NCBI GenBank assembly: GCA_003447785.1
Contig: DLYJ01000173.1
Coordinates: 1-5,094 of the forward strand
Origin: Treponema sp.
GTDB taxonomy: Bacteria; Spirochaetota; Spirochaetia; Treponematales; Treponemataceae
DNA length: 5,094 nucleotides
Reading direction: 5' to 3'
Of the stretch, positions 1 through 5,094 are shown one piece after another. The first letter of the stretch is position 1, and the number at the start of each line of letters is the position of its first letter. The position numbers and the translations under genes were made by a program. The notes beneath the pieces are model-generated. The model worked only from the letters and a program-made list of their open reading frames with translations. It ran no database searches and was not told the origin of the DNA.

Positions 1-152
1 ATAAAGAACTTATGGACTTTGTGGGAAAAAAAGAAGATCAGGTTCTTGTGGGACTTTTGCTTAACGAAAACAATATGCCTTTCCTTACTCCGCCGGATGA
101 CTTTGTAATTCCTGCTAAGGCAAAATCAATCTTAATCTGCGCAAACCAATAA
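1..152 (+). CDS. RCK-type potassium channel-like protein, C-terminal end only (partial)
   Basis: The frame starting at base 3 is open from the window edge to a TAA at 150-152 and gives about 49 residues. These match the C-terminal end of the next gene: the shared block LVGLLLN is followed by a short loop, then a P-x-D-F-(V/I)-x-P segment and a final hydrophobic strand (SILICA here, AIFVRG next door). This is the end of an RCK_C (TrkA_C) domain, the cytoplasmic regulatory lobe of ligand-gated K+ channels. The first two bases (AT) would complete a Tyr, Asn, Asp or His codon; Tyr would match the TYNEL segment of the neighbour. The loop before the last strand is short, as in ordinary RCK_C domains, whereas the neighbour carries about 34 extra residues there. 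The pore and filter are outside the window, so whether this copy is a normal K+ channel cannot be seen. It is probably the first gene of an operon with the next two. Confidence 0.85.
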   Translation, partial: KELMDFVGKKEDQVLVGLLLNENNMPFLTPPDDFVIPAKAKSILICANQ

Positions 153-153
153 C

Positions 154-157
154 GGAG
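154..157 (+). promoter_or_regulatory. Ribosome binding site for the 401-residue channel gene
   Basis: A GGAG core directly follows the upstream stop codon and sits 9 bases before the ATG at 167. It supports that start. The 14-base gap between the two paralogues leaves no room for a separate promoter and terminator, so they are probably co-transcribed. Confidence 0.75.
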
Positions 158-166
158 TTTTTTAAG

Positions 167-1372
167 ATGAAAAATAAAACAAAGGCTAAAAAAACTTCGG
201 TATTCCGCCGCATAAAACTTGCACTACATGATCCTCTGACAAATATTCTGCTTGGAATCGTTGTCCTGATTGCCTGTGCCTGCGTTGTGGTTTACCACGT
301 TGAGACCAAAACAGGCAGCGGAATCGAATCCAAATTCGACACATTCTGGTTTATGTGCGTTGCGGTTTTTGCAAACTATTTTGAATATGTATGTGAGTCC
401 CTGCCCGGACGCGCTGCCGGTTGGACCATGCTTATGACAGGTCTTGTGCTTTTTGGCTGTATCACGGCTAAAATTGCATCCATCTTTGTTGATATTCAGA
501 TGAAAAACGATAAGGGGTTAAAAAAATTGAATAAAATGGAAGGTCACTTTTTGCTTTGCGGCTGGAGAGCCGGTTTTGAAAACATCCTGGACAATGTTCT
601 TTTGTCAAACTCTGATTTGACTGCGGACATGATTGTCTGTATCAACGAAGCGCCTGAGCAGATGGAGCAAATCCGAAGCCAGAAAAAATACAAAGAATTA
701 AATTATGTTGCAGGAGACTTTACCGATGAGGCAACATTAAATCGCGCATATATTCAATCTGCAAAACGCGCCCTTGTCATCTGTGACAAGTCAAAAACCT
801 ACTCGCCTCTCGAGATTGATTCAAGGACCGTTCTGGCAGTCCTGACAATTGAAAGCTTAAGCCGTGGCATTTATGTTGCCGCAGAACTTATGAGCGAAAA
901 AGTTGAAAAACACCTCAAAATGGCACACTGTGACGAAATCATCCTGAGCCAGGAATACGAAAGACGCCTGCTTGCAACAGCATCCAGCGGAATGGGATAC
1001 AGCAACGTTATTCGCGCCTTAATCAGCGACGACAGTGATTCAGGAATTTTAATCGGAAACATCCCCCAGAGTTTTGTGGGAAAAACTTATAACGAATTAA
1101 AGGAGCACCAGGCAAAACTGCGTTCAAAAAACGGCATCCTGGTGGGACTTTTATTGAATTCAGGGAACTTCCACTTGAGACGAATGGAAGCGATCCGCGA
1201 AGCTCAGAAAAACCCGAATCTGAATGCAGTTCTCGGAAGCCTTCAGAAGGTAAAAAGCCTTGTCAGCAACGAACCTGTATTCAGTCCGAAAGGTGACTTT
1301 ATCGTTCCAAAAAATGCAAGGGCAATCTTTGTAAGAGGCAAAAATATCGCTAGCGGAGAGCGGGAGGAATAG
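167..1372 (+). CDS. Two-helix RCK-domain cation channel-like protein with a non-canonical selectivity filter
   Basis: This 401-residue inner-membrane protein has an MthK-like layout. A basic N-terminus (residues 1-20) is followed by TM1 at about 27-44, a pore loop at about 58-80, TM2 at about 84-108 and a charged linker. The RCK_N Rossmann domain starts at about 125: a hydrophobic strand leads into CGWRAG (131-136), with a GD motif at 183-184. RCK_C runs from about 292 to 390. Such proteins normally form tetrameric K+ channels gated by a cytoplasmic ring that senses nucleotides or Ca2+. The oddity is the filter: TVGYGD is replaced by A69-N-Y-F-E-Y74, and no glycine occurs between residues 53 and 80. 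The flanking landmarks (FW before it, LPGR and TM2 after it) are kept, so alignment is not in doubt. RCK_C also carries an extra ~34-residue helical-looking insertion at about 335-368. It could be an altered-selectivity cation channel, or a non-conducting partner of the upstream paralogue. The family call is firm; K+ transport is not. ATG 167 is chosen for its GGAG and its position directly after the upstream gene. Confidence 0.88.
   Translation: MKNKTKAKKTSVFRRIKLALHDPLTNILLGIVVLIACACVVVYHVETKTGSGIESKFDTFWFMCVAVFANYFEYVCESLPGRAAGWTMLMTGLVLFGCITAKIASIFVDIQMKNDKGLKKLNKMEGHFLLCGWRAGFENILDNVLLSNSDLTADMIVCINEAPEQMEQIRSQKKYKELNYVAGDFTDEATLNRAYIQSAKRALVICDKSKTYSPLEIDSRTVLAVLTIESLSRGIYVAAELMSEKVEKHLKMAHCDEIILSQEYERRLLATASSGMGYSNVIRALISDDSDSGILIGNIPQSFVGKTYNELKEHQAKLRSKNGILVGLLLNSGNFHLRRMEAIREAQKNPNLNAVLGSLQKVKSLVSNEPVFSPKGDFIVPKNARAIFVRGKNIASGEREE
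1363..1367 (+). promoter_or_regulatory. Strong Shine-Dalgarno inside the channel gene's last codons
   Basis: GGAGG lies 6 bases before the ATG at 1374 and is embedded in the last codons of the channel gene, whose stop is at 1370-1372. Ribosomes finishing the channel would be placed directly at the next start, so translational coupling and matched output of the two proteins are likely. Confidence 0.8.
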
Positions 1373-1373
1373 A

Positions 1374-1889
1374 ATGGATTCGTTTGAAAAGGTACTTCCA
1401 AAACTTGTAAAAATTCAATTATTCGCTGATTTTGATATCACAAAAGATGAAGATGTGCGTATCCTTAAAGCGGTTTACGATAACCTGAGCATCGAAAAAT
1501 TTGGTGCAGGTCAGACTATCATTAAAGAAGGTGAAACCGGCGACCAGTTTTATATTTTATACAGCGGCTCCGTTCTGATTACCCGCGGTACTCCTGCAGG
1601 AGACGTAATCGCACTTGCAACTCTGAGTTCAGAACAAAACATCTTCTTTGGCGAAACTGCAATTATTTCCAACGATACACGCTCGGCAACGGTAAGTGCA
1701 AAAACAGAATGCACTACCCTGACCCTTTCAGGTAAAAAATTCCTTCAGATCTGTGATAAAGAGCCGATTCTCGGGTACAGGGTTCTTGCCGTTCTTGCCC
1801 GGCGCCTTGCAAATAATATACGGGAGTCCAACCGCGACAAGGCAATTCTCTACGAAGCTTTGTGCAACGAAATCGAAATCGGGGCCTAG
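1374..1889 (+). CDS. Stand-alone cyclic-nucleotide-binding domain protein
   Basis: This 171-residue cytoplasmic protein consists of a single CRP/PKA-type cyclic-nucleotide-binding fold. Residues 1-40 are a helical lead-in. The beta-roll follows, with the typical G-x-x-I-(I/F)-x-x-G-E-x-G-D-x-F-Y-I-L-x-x-G-x-V pattern at about 44-67. The phosphate-binding cassette has F92-G-E94-T-A and R103-S-A-T106. In E. coli CRP the equivalent E72, R82 and S83 contact cAMP, so ligand binding looks intact. The C-helix (about 131-155, with LARRLANN) resembles the CRP dimer helix, with Asn148 where CRP has the adenine-contacting Thr127. The protein stops shortly after this helix: there is no helix-turn-helix, kinase, cyclase or membrane segment, so it is not a CRP-like regulator. 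It starts one base after the channel stop codon. The simplest inference is a separate ligand-sensing subunit or partner of the RCK channel. The ligand (cAMP, cGMP or other) cannot be told from sequence. Confidence 0.9.
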   Translation: MDSFEKVLPKLVKIQLFADFDITKDEDVRILKAVYDNLSIEKFGAGQTIIKEGETGDQFYILYSGSVLITRGTPAGDVIALATLSSEQNIFFGETAIISNDTRSATVSAKTECTTLTLSGKKFLQICDKEPILGYRVLAVLARRLANNIRESNRDKAILYEALCNEIEIGA

Positions 1890-1895
1890 GAGAGC

Positions 1896-1934
1896 CCAGA
1901 CTTGTCTGGACTTGCCCGGGCGCAAGTGTTAGAC
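1896..1934. terminator. Inverted repeats between convergent genes, possible weak terminator
   Basis: Two mutually exclusive hairpins can be drawn just after the stop of the nucleotide-binding protein gene. One pairs CCAGA (1896-1900) with TCTGG (1905-1909) around a 4-base loop. The other pairs ACTTGC (1910-1915) with GCAAGT (1922-1927) around a GC-rich 6-base loop. The second is extended, across a small internal loop, by GTCT (1904-1907) with AGAC (1931-1934). Neither is followed by a T-run on either strand, so this is not a classical intrinsic terminator. The position between two converging genes is the main support for a termination role. Confidence 0.35.
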
Positions 1935-1949
1935 CGTTGGTCGGGCCAC

Positions 1950-1967
1950 TGGCATGAGATTATGCCA
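1950..1967. terminator. Hairpin overlapping the mfd stop codon
   Basis: TGGCAT (1950-1955) pairs with ATGCCA (1962-1967) around a 6-base loop, a perfect 6-bp stem. It covers the mfd stop codon (1960-1962 on the minus strand). No T-tract follows on either strand, so it may be a weak terminator, an RNA 3'-end stabiliser, or chance. Confidence 0.3.
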
Positions 1968-4900
1968 TTGACTCCAGCTTTTCCCGGATAAACTCGCTTT
2001 TTTCCTTGAGGCCGATTTTGCCCACGCTCATTAAAATAAAGTTTGGCCGTGTCGGATCAGGTTTTACCTTTCCGTTTGTTTCCTTAATCAGTTTGAGGAC
2101 GCGGTCAACCTTTATGTCGCTTACCCTGCTGAATTCAATCTGAATGACGCCCTGCTTTTCTTTAATCGACGAAATACTCATCTTTCGGGCAATGATTCTG
2201 ACTTCTGCAAGACTTAAGAGGCTGTATACTTCGTCCGGGATTGGACCAAAGCGGTCTTCAAGTTCATAATACATTGAATCCAGTTCTTCTTTTGTCTGAA
2301 TCGAAGCAATTTTCTTGTAAATTTCCATCTTAATCTGAAGGTTTGAAACGTATGTGTCAGGAATAAAGCCTGAGTATTCAAGTTCCATGAGGACTTCGTT
2401 GTTTTCCTGGTAATTTTTGGAATTGGTAAGCTGTTCAACGGCATCATTGAGGAGTTTTACGTACAGATCAAATCCCACTGAATAAACGTCTCCGCTCTGG
2501 TCCCGGCCCAGCAGGTTTCCGGCTCCACGGATTTCCATATCCTTCATGGCAATCTTAAAGCCAGAACCAAGCTCGGTAAAGTCAGAAATAACCTGGAGGC
2601 GCTTCATTGCAACTTCGCTCAGGACCTTGTTTTCAGGATACAAAAGGTATGCGTAGGCCTTTTTGTCACTCCGGCCAACACGACCGCGCAGCTGGTACAA
2701 CTGGCTTACTCCGTACATATCGGCGCGGTCAATAATAATTGTGTTTACGTTTGGAATATCGATTCCGTTTTCGATGATTGTCGTGGCAATTAAAATGTGG
2801 AAGCCGCCCATTTTGAACCTGCGGAAAATATCATCAAGTTCATCAACGCTCATCTGGCCGTGTGCAACGTCGATAAGCATTTCCGGCAGAATTTGCTGCA
2901 GATGGTGGCGCACTTCTTCCAGTGATTCCACACGGTTGTGAAGGTAGAATACCTGTCCGCCGCGCTCAACTTCCTGGCGGATTGCCTTTACAACGCGCTC
3001 GTCAGTGTATTCATCCACAATTGTTTCGATTGGCTTACGGCTTTGAGGAGGCGTTGTCAAAAGAGACATGTCGCGGATTTTTAAGAGGCTCATGTGCAGG
3101 GTGCGTGGGATTGGAGTTGCGCTCATTGCAAGACAGTCGATGTTTGCCTTTAAGTTTTTGAGTCTTTCCTTGTCCTTTACACCGAATCTCTGCTCTTCAT
3201 CCACAATCATAAGTCCAAGATCGCGGAATTCAACATCCTTTTGAATTATACGGTGTGTTCCCACAAGAATGTCTACACTTCCTTTTTTGAGTTCTTCAAG
3301 TATCTTTTTCTGTTCCTTTGCCGGAATAAAACGGCTCATCTGGGCGATTTTTACCGGAAAGTTTTTAAAGCGTTCAACACAGGTTTCGTAGTGCTGCTCC
3401 GCAAGAATTGTTGTGGGTGCAAGGAATGCAACCTGCTTGCCTCCCATTACAGCCTTAAAGGCCGCGCGCATGGCAATTTCGGTCTTTCCGTAGCCGACGT
3501 CACCGCAGACAAGGCGGTCCATGGGAACCGGCCTTTCCATATCCTCTTTGATTTCTTTGCTGACTGTGTACTGGTCGGGCGTATCCTCATAAGGAAAGCT
3601 TGCTTCAAAGGCGGCCTGCCATTCATTATCTTTCGGGAACGGAAAACCGCGGCTTGCCTGACGGCGGCTGTACAGTGAAATAAGTTTTTGTGCCAGATCT
3701 TCGACGGCCTTTTTTACCTTGTTCTTACGGTTTTCCCATGCTTTTGAACCGAGACGGTCTAGATGCGGTTTTTCGCCCTCGTTTCCGATATAGCGCTGAA
3801 TAAGGTTAACCTGTTCAATGGGGACAAAAACTACGTCTTCGTCTGCGTATTCCAGCTTGATGTAGTCCCGTTCGTTTCCCATGGCTTTGACACGCTGGAT
3901 TCCCTTAAACTGACCGATACCGTAATTTACATGAACTACAAAGTCACCTTCGTTTAATTCAACAAAGGTGTCGATGGCCTGGCTTTTTACCCTGCCTAGG
4001 GATTTTGGAACGTGCTTTCGTCTTCCAAAAATTTCATTTTCCTGAATTATTAGGGTCCTGTTTTTTTCAATTGCAAAACCGCCGCTGATTGGATACGGAA
4101 GAATTTTTAATTCAAAATCAGATAAAATTTCTTTGATACGAACTGACTGATTCGGGTTGTCTGCAAAAATTACAACATTCCAGTTATGGGAAATCAAATT
4201 ATTCAATTCATCCTTCAAATAATTTATATTTCCAAAAAAACTTTTTCCCGCCCCGCATTCAATTTTAATATCCGTGTTTTTATTCTGCTCGTTTTCCTGA
4301 TTCTGGTGCAGCGTGCGGAATTTAACTGATTTAGTGTGAATGTTTACAACCTCATCAAAAGGCAGAAGCATCTGGCTTACTTCCACAGCCGGAAAATCCT
4401 GCCGTGCCTGACGGTACATTCCCGAAAACTCGCGGTTAAAGCTGTCCTGGGCGTTGCAAAGGCGGTCCCAGTCAAAATAAAAGACGATTGAATCTTCACT
4501 GAGATAATCCAGCACCGTGTATAATTCATCAAAAAGGACAGGATAAATGAGTTCTTCCCCTTCTGTCTGTCCGAACTGCCTTAAATCTGAAACCATTTTG
4601 TCCTTTCGTTTTTTAGCGTCTTCTGTAAGTTCAAGATGACTGTCGAATTCGGTTGTTTTTTCAAAGCGGTCGATTAATTCATCATTCCAGATGATTTCTT
4701 TCATGGGATAAATTAAAAGATTATCAACTGAGTCGATTGTGGACTGTGTTTCAGGATTAAATGTTTTTATGCTTGTAATCGTGTCAAAATCAAAAACTAT
4801 ACGGTGGGCACATTCTGCCGAACTCATAAAAACGTCGAGAACTTCACCCCGTAAGGTAAATTCGCCCGTGACTGTAACCCGGGGAACCCTTGTGTAGCCG

Positions 4901-5094
4901 AGCTTTGTAAGTTTTTCTGCAATTTGTTGAGGATCTGTTTCCTGGCCCTTAAAAATGCTGAAAATGAGCGAACGCATATAGTCCGGACTGGGAACTGTCG
5001 CCTGGAATGCACGCTGACAGACGATAAAAATACGTGGTTTTGTTGAAGTATTCAACTGTCTTTTCTGGTAGGCAAGTTTTGCAAGAAAGCCTGC
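1960..5094 (-). CDS. mfd: Transcription-repair coupling factor Mfd (TRCF), N-terminus cut by the window
   Basis: Mfd is a cytoplasmic dsDNA translocase that pushes RNA polymerase off DNA lesions and recruits UvrA for nucleotide excision repair. The reading frame is open to the window edge, giving 1044 visible residues; family members are about 1150, so roughly 90-100 are missing. Numbering from the edge, the UvrB-like N-terminal part includes the GEF-x-x-RG-x-x-LDVF block (about 77-89). A poorly conserved, Asn/Gln/Glu-rich stretch follows at about 263-275. The CarD-like RNA polymerase-interacting domain begins near 379 (GDFVVHVNYGIGQFKG). The SF2 translocase has Walker A GDVGYGKT (531-538), the DEEQ box (632-635), SATPIPRT (658-665) and QLRGRVGRS (801-809). 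The downstream LLGRDQSG...VGF region belongs to the TRG segment, and the C-terminal autoinhibitory domain spans about 906-1003. All catalytic motifs look intact. A TTG at 5053-5055 opens the longest start-to-stop frame, but family-like sequence continues upstream of it, so it is not the real start. It converges on the channel genes and appears unrelated to them. Confidence 0.97.
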   Translation of the reverse strand, partial: AGFLAKLAYQKRQLNTSTKPRIFIVCQRAFQATVPSPDYMRSLIFSIFKGQETDPQQIAEKLTKLGYTRVPRVTVTGEFTLRGEVLDVFMSSAECAHRIVFDFDTITSIKTFNPETQSTIDSVDNLLIYPMKEIIWNDELIDRFEKTTEFDSHLELTEDAKKRKDKMVSDLRQFGQTEGEELIYPVLFDELYTVLDYLSEDSIVFYFDWDRLCNAQDSFNREFSGMYRQARQDFPAVEVSQMLLPFDEVVNIHTKSVKFRTLHQNQENEQNKNTDIKIECGAGKSFFGNINYLKDELNNLISHNWNVVIFADNPNQSVRIKEILSDFELKILPYPISGGFAIEKNRTLIIQENEIFGRRKHVPKSLGRVKSQAIDTFVELNEGDFVVHVNYGIGQFKGIQRVKAMGNERDYIKLEYADEDVVFVPIEQVNLIQRYIGNEGEKPHLDRLGSKAWENRKNKVKKAVEDLAQKLISLYSRRQASRGFPFPKDNEWQAAFEASFPYEDTPDQYTVSKEIKEDMERPVPMDRLVCGDVGYGKTEIAMRAAFKAVMGGKQVAFLAPTTILAEQHYETCVERFKNFPVKIAQMSRFIPAKEQKKILEELKKGSVDILVGTHRIIQKDVEFRDLGLMIVDEEQRFGVKDKERLKNLKANIDCLAMSATPIPRTLHMSLLKIRDMSLLTTPPQSRKPIETIVDEYTDERVVKAIRQEVERGGQVFYLHNRVESLEEVRHHLQQILPEMLIDVAHGQMSVDELDDIFRRFKMGGFHILIATTIIENGIDIPNVNTIIIDRADMYGVSQLYQLRGRVGRSDKKAYAYLLYPENKVLSEVAMKRLQVISDFTELGSGFKIAMKDMEIRGAGNLLGRDQSGDVYSVGFDLYVKLLNDAVEQLTNSKNYQENNEVLMELEYSGFIPDTYVSNLQIKMEIYKKIASIQTKEELDSMYYELEDRFGPIPDEVYSLLSLAEVRIIARKMSISSIKEKQGVIQIEFSRVSDIKVDRVLKLIKETNGKVKPDPTRPNFILMSVGKIGLKEKSEFIREKLESMA

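Noticed and set aside
167..1372. Frameshift or sequencing error as the cause of the missing GYG filter
   Set aside because: The frame runs unbroken through TM1, pore loop and TM2 with all flanking landmarks in register. A local double frameshift leaving such good pore-helix and LPGR matches is unlikely.
1374..1889. Possible CRP/FNR-type transcription factor
   Set aside because: The binding fold and C-helix are present, but the protein ends before any helix-turn-helix, and there is no downstream frame that would supply one.
1728..1925. Minus-strand frame of 65 codons antisense to the end of the nucleotide-binding protein gene
   Set aside because: It overlaps the conserved C-helix coding region on the other strand, and its product has no recognisable features.
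2663..3161. Two overlapping plus-strand frames (2663-2941 and 2922-3161) opposite mfd
   Set aside because: Both are complements of mfd helicase motifs, with low-complexity Ser/Arg-rich translations and no convincing ribosome binding site.
3241..3678. Open frame of 145 codons on the plus strand opposite mfd
   Set aside because: It lies wholly inside the conserved translocase core of mfd on the other strand, and its Cys/Phe-rich translation resembles no family. It is an antisense shadow.
1..5094. CRISPR arrays, tRNA or rRNA genes, insertion sequences, attachment sites, riboswitches
   Set aside because: No spaced direct repeats, cloverleaf, transposase or terminal inverted repeats were seen. 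Nearly all bases are accounted for by coding sequence.

Overview
The window suggests a host-associated spirochaete, most likely Treponema-like. This rests on the mildly AT-leaning base composition, the codon style and the general look of the Mfd protein. It is an inference; no rRNA or tRNA is present to confirm it.

The plus strand (1..1889) carries a compact three-gene set that runs in from the left edge. It begins with the last ~50 codons of an RCK-type (TrkA-C-like) channel protein (ends 152). Next is a complete 401-residue paralogue of it (167..1372): a two-helix pore module joined to a cytoplasmic RCK_N/RCK_C pair, in the MthK-like architecture. Third is a 171-residue stand-alone cyclic-nucleotide-binding domain (1374..1889), starting one base after the channel stop codon with its Shine-Dalgarno inside the channel gene. 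The most unusual point is that the complete channel lacks the K+ filter signature (TVGYGD). The aligned residues are Ala-Asn-Tyr-Phe-Glu-Tyr, and the whole pore loop contains no glycine. Together the genes look like a split nucleotide-gated channel: two different RCK pore subunits plus a separate cyclic-nucleotide sensor. That functional link is inferred from gene order.

The minus strand (1960..5094) is almost entirely mfd, the transcription-repair coupling factor. It faces the channel set tail to tail. All helicase motifs, the CarD-like RNA polymerase-interacting domain and the C-terminal domain are visible. The N-terminal ~90-100 residues lie beyond the right edge, so neither its start nor its promoter is in view.

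The 70-bp gap between the convergent genes (1890..1959) holds several short inverted repeats but no T-tract, so it is at best a non-canonical bidirectional terminator. I see no mobile elements, CRISPR arrays, RNA genes or promoters. The promoter of the channel set must lie to the left of the window.
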